Shown piece after piece: positions 9,082 to 17,760 of a DNA stretch of 64,000 bases. Below the pieces are notes generated by a model, which was given only the letters and a program-made list of their open reading frames with translations, did no database searches and was not told where the DNA came from. The position numbers and the translations under genes were made by a program. Source of the stretch: Croceivirga sp. (GTDB lineage Bacteria > Bacteroidota > Bacteroidia > Flavobacteriales > Flavobacteriaceae); the NCBI GenBank assembly GCA_028284665.1, contig JANQRG010000033.1:124001-188000 (forward strand), given 5' to 3'. Each line of letters opens with the position of its first letter. Position 1 is the first letter of the stretch.

Positions 9082-9789
9082 TCAGTCAAATGACACCGGC
9101 GCCGTTAACAATTTAATGACCTCTTCGTCACCTTCAAATTGCTTTTCAAAATTATACTCCACTTGCTTATACGGGTTGTACCCTAATTGGATGAACTTCT
9201 GCTGCACTTTGAGTTCAACAAACCGATAGAGACGAAATGATTGTGTATCCGGGTGATCTTGTAAATACCCCTTTAGTGCATCGGAGATCTCCTCCCGAAC
9301 GGTAAGGGCTTCCAGCATGGCTTCTCTTGTAACTTCGTCATAGCCTGGGGCATCTACTAATTCTTTTGCCTTCTCTTCTGAAAACACCCATCTTACCGTC
9401 AATTCATTCCAAAGGGGTAGTCCCTCTTTGGCATATGTAGCCTCAACAGCTTCAACAGTATCCGATGGATAGTAAATTCCTACGGATTTGATGGCGTCAT
9501 CCATAATTTTAGTATTTGCCATTAACGCAAATGCTTCTTTTCCTCTTGGATTGGCTACCACATATATTGAATCGTTCAGGCGTTTTTCAATATAAACGGT
9601 ATCAATACGGGCTGGGTACGGGCTATCTTCCTCTCTGACTTCTTCATACAAGATGACTTCTTTCAATTCAGTTATTTTCTGTTTATCACCGTATAGGCTA
9701 AACGAATACCAAGTACTATTTTCTTGACTTTGAGCGATGAAAAAAGAAAAAAAGAAGGCAACTATAGTCAGGGAGGTTATGTTTTTCAT
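9082..9789 (-). CDS. Secreted protein of unknown function
   Basis: This is a 235-residue protein with a clear N-terminal signal peptide (SLTIVAFFFSFFIAQSQ, the last residues resembling a signal peptidase site). The mature chain is charged, mixed alpha/beta, with no cysteines or catalytic motif that I recognise (VYIEKRLNDSIYVVANPRGKEAF; LRLYRFVELKVQQKFIQLGYNPY-type segments). It ends convergently against the MuiA-like gene. It is probably a flavobacterial orphan; no function is proposed. Confidence 0.7.
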   Translation of the reverse strand: MKNITSLTIVAFFFSFFIAQSQENSTWYSFSLYGDKQKITELKEVILYEEVREEDSPYPARIDTVYIEKRLNDSIYVVANPRGKEAFALMANTKIMDDAIKSVGIYYPSDTVEAVEATYAKEGLPLWNELTVRWVFSEEKAKELVDAPGYDEVTREAMLEALTVREEISDALKGYLQDHPDTQSFRLYRFVELKVQQKFIQLGYNPYKQVEYNFEKQFEGDEEVIKLLTAPVSFD

Positions 9790-10196
9790 TATCCGGTTTT
9801 AAGCTGTTAAAGATAGTATCAAGGTCGTATTGGCATTCAATTTCTGTGCAGATGTATCGAATTTCTGTGCAAATGGTTCCTTGTTTTTTGCCCAGTAGCA
9901 TTTCATTTTAGCAGTAAAGGGTGAGCATCACACGCAAGAGCTCTCCTAACATCACCAAGGTTGTTGCGTTTGCAGTACCCTGCTATGGGCAGTTTTTCTT
10001 TGAATTGGCTGCCCGATGGGCTTTTTTAACAATAAAAGTGCCCCTCAAACTCATTTTAACAAGGGCTGGCATACAATTTGTGTTACTTTTTTGATGTAGG
10101 TTCGATTTTTGCTTGATGGGTTATGGGGCTTCCCGGGAAATCGCAATCCTAATCATTTGTTAACTGCTATTATTAATTCAAAAAAATAAAGATGCT
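9790..10196. other. 407-bp non-coding spacer with direct repeat and small hairpins
   Basis: No credible gene is visible. The motif ATTTCTGTGCA occurs twice near 9840-9875. Two short hairpins followed by T-runs lie at about 9983-9996 (CTGC/GCAG, then TTTTT) and 10011-10027 (GCCC-GAT-GGGC, then TTTTTT). No plus-strand gene precedes them, so they could end a small RNA, but the stems are short. The remainder is the A/T-rich leader of the next gene. Confidence 0.4.
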
Positions 10197-11030
10197 ATGA
10201 AAAATCTTGTACTCTTTTTGTTTGTGTTGAGTTCCTTTATGGCCATAGGTCAGGGTAGCTCAAAAAATGATATTATCGTTACCAAGAACGGTGAACTTAT
10301 CCAGGCCAAAGTGGTTAAGGTAACGGCTAATGCGATAAGCTTCAATTATCCGGGAGAAACAGTGATCAATGAAGTTGCCACAGATCAGCTGGAAAAAATT
10401 GTATTTTCCAGTGGACGGACCCAAACCTTTGGTGCTGGTAGTACCAATTCCGATACCGGGGTTTCCGTTATTACCGAAAGTCCTAAAAATGATCCTATTC
10501 CAAAGGAAGAAATCTCATTGTTTCCAAGTGTTACTTCCAACAGTATTGCGGTAGTCCCTGCATCGTTTTCAAAAAACAATACTTACAGCAAAGAGCTATC
10601 CAGTGAATTAAGCAGCTTCATTTCCGGTTATTTGGCTACAAACACCTCCGGAAAGGGAGTAACTGTACAGGATATGACACAGACCATACGGAACCTTGTC
10701 GACAATGGCATCGGATACCAGGAACTAAAGACCGCTTCAACTACAGCTTTACGAAATGCATTAGGTGCCGAATTCCTGGTACGGGTAGCGTTAGAAGAGA
10801 ACCAGGGTGGAGGAACCGTTAAAAAAGGATTCTATGGAGATGAGCCGTCCACAACCGCAACCGGCACAACAACAACACTAACGATCACGGTGTTTGGATC
10901 TGCAAGTGAAGCTCCAATATTCTCTTCCCAGGTTTCTCAAGAAGTTAAAGGTCTGGCAAATTCACCAAATGGATGGCACCCCCTTACGGAATATGTTCTG
11001 GACCAGTTTTTGGCTTCCGATAAGATCTAA
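10197..11030 (+). CDS. Secreted protein of unknown function
   Basis: The 277-residue protein has a signal peptide (NLVLFLFVLSSFMAIGQG). It then has a short beta-rich module typical of Bacteroidota envelope proteins (DIIVTKNGELIQAKVVKVTANAISF...DQLEKIVFSSG). A serine/threonine-rich linker and a C-terminal part (GAEFLVRVALEENQ; TTTLTITVFGSA) follow, the latter resembling a lipoprotein assembly-type alpha/beta fold. It is a single gene with a strong terminator directly behind it. The role is unknown; a surface or periplasmic location is inferred from the signal peptide. Confidence 0.72.
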   Translation: MKNLVLFLFVLSSFMAIGQGSSKNDIIVTKNGELIQAKVVKVTANAISFNYPGETVINEVATDQLEKIVFSSGRTQTFGAGSTNSDTGVSVITESPKNDPIPKEEISLFPSVTSNSIAVVPASFSKNNTYSKELSSELSSFISGYLATNTSGKGVTVQDMTQTIRNLVDNGIGYQELKTASTTALRNALGAEFLVRVALEENQGGGTVKKGFYGDEPSTTATGTTTTLTITVFGSASEAPIFSSQVSQEVKGLANSPNGWHPLTEYVLDQFLASDKI

Positions 11031-11037
11031 AGAGGCG

Positions 11038-11080
11038 ATGTAAATACTCCGGACAGGTAGTCCGGATGTCTTACATTTTT
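11038..11080 (+). terminator. Two-tier Rho-independent terminator
   Basis: The outer stem ATGTAA/TTACAT (11038-11043 with 11071-11076) encloses the inner stem TCCGGAC/GTCCGGA (11048-11054 with 11060-11066, loop AGGTA) and is followed by a T-run. Confidence 0.75.
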
Positions 11081-11117
11081 GGTTTTTGGGTTACTACGTA
11101 GCCCCAGAGGGAAGCGT

Positions 11118-12290
11118 TTATCTTAGATTTCGCAAAATGAAGTCTAGCGTACTGTTGGTATTCAGTTTTTGATCAAAGGAAAGGCTTTTGTGAGTTATGG
11201 ACTGCACCAATCCCAGATGATGTAAATATTTGATGTTGGGCTCATCAGACAGTGCTACTTTTCCGGTAAGTAAAACATCCATGGGCTTCTCTTGTTTATA
11301 GCGCTTATAAATCTTACGAAGTCCACTCAAATACAAGTGGTCCTTGGTAAAGCCTCCACCCCGATGGGCACGTAAGGTAATAGCAAAAGCCTCTTTTCGG
11401 TTCAATTTATGTTTGCCGTAAATTAAATCAAAGGTATCCGCAAACGAATACCCTTTGATCAAGCTATCAGAGGCCAAGACGCGATAGGCAAGTTCCTTCA
11501 GTCGTTTTAAGGTTAGGGCCCCACCCATATATTCACTAAAAACGGCCAAACCTTCTTGGGTCTCCACATTCTCCGGCATGCCGTTGGAGAATATCTTTAA
11601 AGGTTGTTGGAGTCCATTGTAGGTGGTCACCAAGTGGATGCCAATTTCATGGTGCGCCAAGGTCAACAATTGGTTTTTACTGAATTTGGTGTTCTTTTTA
11701 ATGATCAATGTCCTTGAACTGTTACTTACCATGGCATCGGCCGCTATATGTGTGGAAAACCGAATGTTCAGCGGAAAATCATATTGTTTGCCAAATGCTT
11801 CAAAATACGCCCTTGCTTCCAAAGGCGTATGGGTTTTATCCATATCACTTCCCAACGGTTCATCCTCATAATGCAGAATAAAATGGGCATTTTGAACATC
11901 CTTTTCCGTTGGCGTTCCATAAACGCTCAAGGAATTGTAGTAAAAGTGCCTGCCCTCCCCGATGGTTTCAATACATTGGATCATATTGGAGTAATAATTG
12001 ATCACCTCCCTGTACATGTTGCGAAGGGTATCATCCTTAATATGCTCCAATCGCTGTGCAAAGAAGAGCCGTTGTAATTTATACGGGTTAAATTTTACCT
12101 TGGGATACTTAAACTCAGGCTCTACGGAGTATTTGGAAGAGAAGAAGCGTTGTTTTTCCTTTTCAATATTTAGAGGATTCACATAGCTCAACAACTCGAT
12201 GCGTTTGATCAAACGATCTAGATTGGAGTCAATATCAAAAAGTACGGGAAATCGCTTTTGAAGCTCAAGTTGTTCTTTCGTTGCTAACAT
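11118..12290 (-). CDS. QEGLA-motif (DUF1704) metallopeptidase-like protein
   Basis: This 390-residue protein carries HEIGIH (His214, Glu215, His219) and the name-giving QEGLA (Glu246). Together these form the HExxxH plus downstream Glu zinc arrangement of the DUF1704 family, which includes the eukaryotic tubulin tyrosine carboxypeptidase MATCAP. Bacterial members are usually annotated 'flavohemoglobin expression-modulating QEGLA motif protein'. It is the last gene of a three-gene operon and its ATG overlaps the preceding stop by 7 bp. With an N-formylglutamate amidohydrolase and an ATP-grasp ligase upstream, a role in removing or trimming an amide-linked residue is plausible. The active site looks intact; the substrate is unknown. 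Confidence 0.85.
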   Translation of the reverse strand: MLATKEQLELQKRFPVLFDIDSNLDRLIKRIELLSYVNPLNIEKEKQRFFSSKYSVEPEFKYPKVKFNPYKLQRLFFAQRLEHIKDDTLRNMYREVINYYSNMIQCIETIGEGRHFYYNSLSVYGTPTEKDVQNAHFILHYEDEPLGSDMDKTHTPLEARAYFEAFGKQYDFPLNIRFSTHIAADAMVSNSSRTLIIKKNTKFSKNQLLTLAHHEIGIHLVTTYNGLQQPLKIFSNGMPENVETQEGLAVFSEYMGGALTLKRLKELAYRVLASDSLIKGYSFADTFDLIYGKHKLNRKEAFAITLRAHRGGGFTKDHLYLSGLRKIYKRYKQEKPMDVLLTGKVALSDEPNIKYLHHLGLVQSITHKSLSFDQKLNTNSTLDFILRNLR

Positions 12291-13108
12291 AAATCTTCTT
12301 CAAATTCTTTGGCCTGCAAAGGTATCAATTCTTTTAACTGCTCTTCTACTGCCCTAACCACCTCAGGAAACACCACTCCGGTGAGTTCATCACAATATAC
12401 CTTCGCAATTTCTGTGGCCAGCACCAGGGTGTTTTCGAAGTTCTTGGTGATAAATCTTAAAAAATATCCATTACCGAAAAATGTATCGTTAATTCGAGAG
12501 GTACTGTCACTATACGGTACATCGATGCTTTCCAGCTTGGCCCTCCAGGATTCAACCACCTCGCCAAAGCGACTGTTATCAATATTTTTAGTACCTAGAT
12601 TCCATGTAGGCACTTCACGATCCCACCGCTTCCAATTGTAGCTATGCATATCAAAAACGATCACTTTCCGGTGGAGGGACTCCAATTTTTGGATTAACGC
12701 GTGCACTACCTTATAAAAATCACTGTGCTTTTTAAGGCTTTTCTCTTTTTCTTCTTTTTTCAACGGGCTTCTCCACAGCTGTTTGCCCCAGGCGGTTTCA
12801 AACACCGCTTCTTCCGGAAAGCGATTGAGATCGTATTCAAATCGGCTGTCTAATCCGGAAATTACGATTGGATGGGATCGAACCATTTCCCAGGTAGCGG
12901 GATCTTCTTCATACCAGCGGTCATAGGCAGTATGCATACAGTTTTCCCACAAGGACTTTCTAAACTGATGCCCGTTATGGACAGCTGCACAAACATAGGG
13001 TACATACTTGTCGATCTTTAGCACGAACGAATACTGCTCCGAAACCGCTTCAAAAGACGCTCCGGCCGATATCTTTTCTATAATTTCCGGTAAGGAGTAC
13101 CTATGCAT
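12284..13108 (-). CDS. N-formylglutamate amidohydrolase family protein
   Basis: This 274-residue protein fits the N-formylglutamate amidohydrolase fold, with VAAVHNGHQFR-like and VIVFDMHSYNW segments and the repeated Asp/His/Arg surroundings of the zinc site. Classical members release glutamate in histidine degradation. No other hut gene is nearby, and the neighbours instead suggest hydrolysis of an amide made by the ATP-grasp partner. It overlaps the upstream ATP-grasp gene by 8 bp and the downstream QEGLA gene by 7 bp, so translation is probably coupled. The family call is firm; the substrate is inferred. Confidence 0.82.
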   Translation of the reverse strand: MHRYSLPEIIEKISAGASFEAVSEQYSFVLKIDKYVPYVCAAVHNGHQFRKSLWENCMHTAYDRWYEEDPATWEMVRSHPIVISGLDSRFEYDLNRFPEEAVFETAWGKQLWRSPLKKEEKEKSLKKHSDFYKVVHALIQKLESLHRKVIVFDMHSYNWKRWDREVPTWNLGTKNIDNSRFGEVVESWRAKLESIDVPYSDSTSRINDTFFGNGYFLRFITKNFENTLVLATEIAKVYCDELTGVVFPEVVRAVEEQLKELIPLQAKEFEEDLC

Positions 13109-14132
13109 CCTCTACCTCTTTTCTAAGCCGTGATCTGCGATCAAATGCCTGCAACTTAGCAGTAACCTTGCTCTCGATAAAATCAATGATCTGACATTGG
13201 ATCTTGGTCTTATATACCTTGTTCATGTAGGTAATCCCTCCGGGAGACATGACATTTACCTCTACCAACTTTCCACCAATCACATCAATGCCCACAAAAA
13301 ACAACCCATCCTTTACCAGTTTAGGGCCAATTTGTTTACAGAGCGCTTTTTCCTCTTTGGTTAAAGTATGTTTGGCCACAGAACCCCCGGCAGAAACGTT
13401 AGATCTGTGATCGTCGCTCCCCGGAATCCTCCGCATGGCACCAATGGGCTCTCCATTTAACAAAAGGACACGAATATCACCCTGATCCGCACCTTCAATA
13501 TATTCTTGAAGTATTACATAGTTAGAAGTTCCATCTGAGTTCGTTACATAAAAGTCTAACAACGATTTGATATTGCTCATCGCCGATTTTTCAATCAAAA
13601 TAACACCAGATCCTCCGAAGCCATTTAATGGCTTTAAGATCATCTTCTCGGCAGGAGACTCTTTGATCTGCTGCACCAGGTATTTTTTGTTTTTGGAAAC
13701 ATGGGTAACCGGAATGATATTGCTATGACTATCGCCAAATGCAGCGGTATATAGTTTATTGTTCGCCTCTCTAAGTCCTTGCAGGGAATTCACAATAAAA
13801 ACATCATCCTTAACGGAATCAAGAAAGTTGAGCATTAAGGGATCGAGAGGAGGATTGGCACGCATAAAGATCACATCAAAGCCGGCTAATGGAAGCATTT
13901 CTTCCCGAATTTTAGCCTGTTTGTAAAATGATTTTAAACCGCTCGGCACTTTTTCCATCCGGCCCACCACAGTACAGAAAGCACTGGTCACACTGTTTCG
14001 GATGGTTAAATTTGCCGGAGTACAAAGCGCTACCCCATAGTTTCGTTTAACACATTCGTGAATTAAAGCAAGACTGGAATCGTTTTCAGGATCGATCTCA
14101 TCCCAGGGATACATTAAAAAGCAGATATTCAT
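13101..14132 (-). CDS. ATP-grasp ligase, glutathione synthetase (GshB)-like
   Basis: The protein is 343 residues, close to GshB length. It has an N-domain (MNICFLMYPWDEIDPENDSS), the ATP-grasp lysines and glycine loop (KMILKPLNGFGGSGVILIEK), an EYIEGADQGDIRVLLLNGEPIGAMRR segment, and the metal site EVNVMSPGGITYM near the C-terminus. That last motif is typical of prokaryotic glutathione synthetases. No gamma-glutamylcysteine synthetase is in the window, so the real acceptor may be something else. It is the first gene of the overlapping operon with the amidohydrolase and QEGLA peptidase, which suggests building and processing of a small amide or peptide. Confidence 0.83.
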   Translation of the reverse strand: MNICFLMYPWDEIDPENDSSLALIHECVKRNYGVALCTPANLTIRNSVTSAFCTVVGRMEKVPSGLKSFYKQAKIREEMLPLAGFDVIFMRANPPLDPLMLNFLDSVKDDVFIVNSLQGLREANNKLYTAAFGDSHSNIIPVTHVSKNKKYLVQQIKESPAEKMILKPLNGFGGSGVILIEKSAMSNIKSLLDFYVTNSDGTSNYVILQEYIEGADQGDIRVLLLNGEPIGAMRRIPGSDDHRSNVSAGGSVAKHTLTKEEKALCKQIGPKLVKDGLFFVGIDVIGGKLVEVNVMSPGGITYMNKVYKTKIQCQIIDFIESKVTAKLQAFDRRSRLRKEVEDA

Positions 14133-14218
14133 TTCCGTTCCGATTAGTTGATTGCCTTAAGTTAAATGATGTTTCTGAACTTTACAAAGAAGTGACGATG
14201 ATCCCGATAATTTAAAAA

Positions 14219-15544
14219 TTACTTTACCTCTTCATAGTGGTCATCCCACTCTTTTATGTTGGGGGTCCCCAATTGTCCTGTAGACTTTGCCACCACCATA
14301 GACACCGTAGCGTCCCCGGTTACATTAACAACGGTCCGACACATATCCAGTGGGCGATCAACCGCAAATATCAACGCTAGTCCGATGGCCAGTTTATCAC
14401 CCGGGAAGCCAATGGATTCCAAAACAATAACCAGCATTACCATACCCGCTCCAGGAACGGCGGCAGACCCAATGGACGCTAAGAGGGCGGTAAGTACAAT
14501 GGTGAGTTGATCCCCAAAGGTTAAATCAAATCCTAAAGCCTGGGAAATGAAGACTGCAGCAACCCCCTGGTACAAACTGGTACCATCCATATTGATGGTT
14601 GCCCCCACGGGTAATACAAAACTGGATACTTCTTTGTCCACACCTATATGCTCTTCCACTCGCTCCATGGTTACCGGCAGGGTTGCGGCACTGGAACTTG
14701 TGGAAAATGCCAGTAATTGTGCAGGGCTTATTTCCTTCAAAAACCAAAAGGGATTTTTCTTGGTAAAAGTACCCACTACGGTAGCATAAAACACGATCAT
14801 GAGCAACAAACCACCAACCACAACTCCGGAGTATTTTAGTAGTGCCAATAGTAAATCGGGATCACTGGAGGAGACCACTACCCCAGCCAATAGCGCAAAC
14901 ACAGCGTATGGCGCTGTTAGCATGATCAAATCCACCATCTTCAACACCACATCATTCAGCGCATCAAAAAAATCCTTTAGTGGTTTTGCTCTATCCTCAC
15001 CAATAAGCAACATGGAAATCCCCAAAAAAATAGTGAAGAAGATCACTTGAAGCATTAATCCGTTATCACTCATTGCTTTAAGCGCATTATCAGGGACCAT
15101 ATCTACTAAAAACTGTAAAGGGCCACTATCTTTTTGGCGGGTAGCTTCCTCAATCTTTGAGGTTACCCCTGCATCACCGGCATAGGTTTGCGTTAATTTG
15201 GCAACTGTATCATCAGAAATTCCATTCCCGGGTTGAAGGACATTAACAAGGACCAAACCAATGGTAATAGCAACCACCGTAGTAACTATATAAATCCCAA
15301 TAGTGCGCACCCCGATATCCCTAAACTTTGAAATATCTTTTAAGTCAGATATTCCTTTGACCAGCGACGCAATAATTAGCGGAATGGCGATCAACTTCAA
15401 CAGTTTAACAAAGATGGTCCCCAAAGGTTGTATCCAGTCCGAAACAAATCCTTGCCCCCAGGAGATTCCAGTCATGATAAATCCGAATACAATCCCCAGC
15501 ACCATCCCAATAAGGATTTGCCAATGAAGTTCCAATTTGCGCAT
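14219..15544 (-). CDS. Dicarboxylate/amino acid:cation symporter (DAACS family)
   Basis: The 441-residue start at 15544 (MRKLELHWQILIGMVLG) is chosen over an upstream ATG because it begins directly with the first membrane helix. It has the family hallmarks: about 8 helices, the serine-rich re-entrant loop (AFSTSSSAATLPVTMERVEE), NMDGTSLYQGVAAVFI, and AVPGAGMVMLVIVLES with DRPLDMCRTVVNVTGD at the sodium/substrate site. It probably takes up glutamate, aspartate or C4-dicarboxylates with Na+ or H+ across the inner membrane. It lies 55 bp behind aroC on the same strand and may be cotranscribed. Confidence 0.92.
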   Translation of the reverse strand: MRKLELHWQILIGMVLGIVFGFIMTGISWGQGFVSDWIQPLGTIFVKLLKLIAIPLIIASLVKGISDLKDISKFRDIGVRTIGIYIVTTVVAITIGLVLVNVLQPGNGISDDTVAKLTQTYAGDAGVTSKIEEATRQKDSGPLQFLVDMVPDNALKAMSDNGLMLQVIFFTIFLGISMLLIGEDRAKPLKDFFDALNDVVLKMVDLIMLTAPYAVFALLAGVVVSSSDPDLLLALLKYSGVVVGGLLLMIVFYATVVGTFTKKNPFWFLKEISPAQLLAFSTSSSAATLPVTMERVEEHIGVDKEVSSFVLPVGATINMDGTSLYQGVAAVFISQALGFDLTFGDQLTIVLTALLASIGSAAVPGAGMVMLVIVLESIGFPGDKLAIGLALIFAVDRPLDMCRTVVNVTGDATVSMVVAKSTGQLGTPNIKEWDDHYEEVK

Positions 15545-15599
15545 AGGTTTACTTTTAACGGACAATATAAGGTTTTGAAGTAAAACCCGCCAAGACCCC

Positions 15600-16664
15600 T
15601 TACATTTTGTTCCCTCGGGCCAAAAGTGCAAAATCTGCCAGGACCAGAGCTGCCATAGCCTCTACAATGGGTACTGCCCTGGGAACAACACAAGGATCAT
15701 GCCTTCCTTTACCCTTGGTCTGCACCATATTCCCATCTTTATCTATGGTTTCGTATCCCTGTAAGACCGTAGCCACGGGTTTAAAGGCAACGTTAAAATA
15801 AACATCCATCCCATTGCTTATTCCGCCTTGCACTCCCCCACTATTGTTGGTTTTAGTGGTTCCATCTGTATTGAAAGCGTCATTATGCTCACTTCCTTTC
15901 AGTTGCACCCCGTTAAAACCACTTCCGTATTCAAAGCCTTTTACCGCATTAATGGAAAGCATGGCTTTTCCCAAGGCCGCATGAAGTTTATCAAAAACAG
16001 GTTCGCCTAAACCTACCGGTACATTCTGGATCACGCCCGTGATCACCCCTCCAATAGTGTCCCCTTCTTTTTTTATCTTTTTGATATAGGCCTCCATAGC
16101 ACTCGCCATTTCGGGATCAGGACAACGTACCGGGTTAGTTTCAATGTTTGAAAAATCCAATTCCTGATAGGGTGTATTTAGCTTCAACTCCCCGACTTGG
16201 GATACGAAAGCTGTAAACGTAACTTCCCCAAGAAATTGTTTAGCTATTGCTCCGGCCACCACACGACTAGCCGTTTCCCGGGCTGAGCTTCTGCCCCCAC
16301 CCCGATAATCACGAAAGCCGTATTTCTGATCATATACATAATCCGCATGAGAAGGGCGATAGGAATCTTTTATATGCGAATAATCCTTGGATTTTTGGTT
16401 CGTGTTATAGATAGCGAACCCTATTGGGGTACCGGTAGTTTTTCCTTCAAAGATTCCAGAGTAAAACACTACGGTGTCCGGTTCTTTTCGTTGCGTAACT
16501 ATGGCAGATTGCCCGGGCCTTCTTCGATCCAGGTCCCCTTGTATGGCTTCCATATCTAAGGGTAATCCGGCCGGACAGCCCTCCAATATTCCACCAATAG
16601 CCTTTCCGTGTGATTCCCCAAAAGTGGTCAGTTTAAAAAGTGTTCCAAAAGTATTGCCTGCCAT
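15600..16664 (-). CDS. aroC: Chorismate synthase
   Basis: This 354-residue protein converts 5-enolpyruvylshikimate-3-phosphate to chorismate, the last step of the shikimate pathway, using reduced FMN. The N-terminus [20 protein letters not shown], the RRPGQS block, the YRPSHADY segment, the [20 protein letters not shown] motif and the C-terminal [24 protein letters not shown] are all canonical. It is full length with an ATG start. No other aromatic biosynthesis gene is adjacent. Confidence 0.97.
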   Translation of the reverse strand: MAGNTFGTLFKLTTFGESHGKAIGGILEGCPAGLPLDMEAIQGDLDRRRPGQSAIVTQRKEPDTVVFYSGIFEGKTTGTPIGFAIYNTNQKSKDYSHIKDSYRPSHADYVYDQKYGFRDYRGGGRSSARETASRVVAGAIAKQFLGEVTFTAFVSQVGELKLNTPYQELDFSNIETNPVRCPDPEMASAMEAYIKKIKKEGDTIGGVITGVIQNVPVGLGEPVFDKLHAALGKAMLSINAVKGFEYGSGFNGVQLKGSEHNDAFNTDGTTKTNNSGGVQGGISNGMDVYFNVAFKPVATVLQGYETIDKDGNMVQTKGKGRHDPCVVPRAVPIVEAMAALVLADFALLARGNKM

Positions 16665-16854
16665 CGCGAATTAACATAAAAGGGTAAAGGTAGGGGTTAT
16701 CCCCATTTTACAAAAGGGGCGAGCACCTTAAAGATTTAGAAACATTTGTAGGAGATACTTGATGTTTACTTAACAGTTATCTGACAAACAATTCACCTAC
16801 AATTGATTTTCAGTTTATTCCCACATATTTATTTTGCAGTTAAACTATTTTGTA

Positions 16855-17760
16855 TTGAAGAAACGTAAGATTGAATTAGCCGTAATATCAGATGTTCACC
16901 TGGGAACCTACGGCTGTCATGCGGATGAGCTAATTGCCTACCTCAATAGTATTCAACCTAAAAAACTAATCCTCAACGGCGATATTATTGATATCTGGCA
17001 GTTTAGTAAGCGGTATTTCCCGGCTTCGCACCTAAAAGTACTTAAAAAGGTTATTGGCATGGCCTCTAAGGGTACAGAGGTGCATTATATCACGGGTAAC
17101 CATGATGAAATGCTTCGGAAGTTCGCCCCCACTTCCATGGGAAATTTTAAGATCGCCAATAAACTGGTTTTGAATCTGGATGGTAAAAAGGCCTGGATAT
17201 TTCATGGTGACGTATTCGATATTTCCATTCAAAAAGCAAAATGGCTGGCGAAACTGGGAGGTTATGGCTATGACCTGCTTATTTTGATGAACAGTTTTGT
17301 GAATTGGTGGCTGATGAAGATGGGAAGGGAAAAGTACTCGCTATCCAAAAAAATAAAGAACGGTGTAAAAGGGGCAGTGAAGTACATCAACAATTTTGAA
17401 CGCGTTGCCGCCGAACTTGCCATAGAGAATGACTATGACTATGTTATCTGCGGACATATTCATCAGCCCAAGAAAGAGATTTTTCAAAACCGACACGGAA
17501 AAACAACCTATTTGAATTCCGGCGATTGGGTCGAAAATCTTACCGCTTTGGAATATTCCTTTAAACGCTGGCGCGTATATCACTATAACCACGATAAATT
17601 ATCCCCGTTTTTTGTAGACGAAGATCTAAAGGAGATGGACATGAATGAACTTATTGCTTCAATTACGGATAACACCGAAATTGAGAATATGGAGGTTCAT
17701 GAGGAAAAAGAAGAATCATTGGGCGAGCAGAGCGCCTCTGAGGATAGAGACGGGGTGTAA
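16855..17760 (+). CDS. UDP-2,3-diacylglucosamine diphosphatase-like metallophosphoesterase
   Basis: The start is uncertain: TTG at 16834 or TTG at 16855. The second is preferred because MKKRKIELAVISDVHLG is the usual family N-terminus; it gives 301 residues. Metallophosphoesterase motifs are present: ISDVHLGTYGCH, LNGDIIDIW, YITGNHDE, IFHGDVFD, and ICGHIHQPKK. This matches the LpxH-like group common in Bacteroidota, which would cleave UDP-diacylglucosamine in lipid A synthesis; several such proteins are only assumed to do this. The 3' end overlaps the convergent FAD/Fe-S gene by 45 bp. Confidence 0.85.
   Translation: MKKRKIELAVISDVHLGTYGCHADELIAYLNSIQPKKLILNGDIIDIWQFSKRYFPASHLKVLKKVIGMASKGTEVHYITGNHDEMLRKFAPTSMGNFKIANKLVLNLDGKKAWIFHGDVFDISIQKAKWLAKLGGYGYDLLILMNSFVNWWLMKMGREKYSLSKKIKNGVKGAVKYINNFERVAAELAIENDYDYVICGHIHQPKKEIFQNRHGKTTYLNSGDWVENLTALEYSFKRWRVYHYNHDKLSPFFVDEDLKEMDMNELIASITDNTEIENMEVHEEKEESLGEQSASEDRDGV

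Noticed and set aside
9716-9901. 61-codon minus-strand frame across the signal-peptide end of the 9082-9789 gene
   Set aside because: It overlaps a real gene in another frame, and its ICTEI repeats come only from the ATTTCTGTGCA direct repeat.
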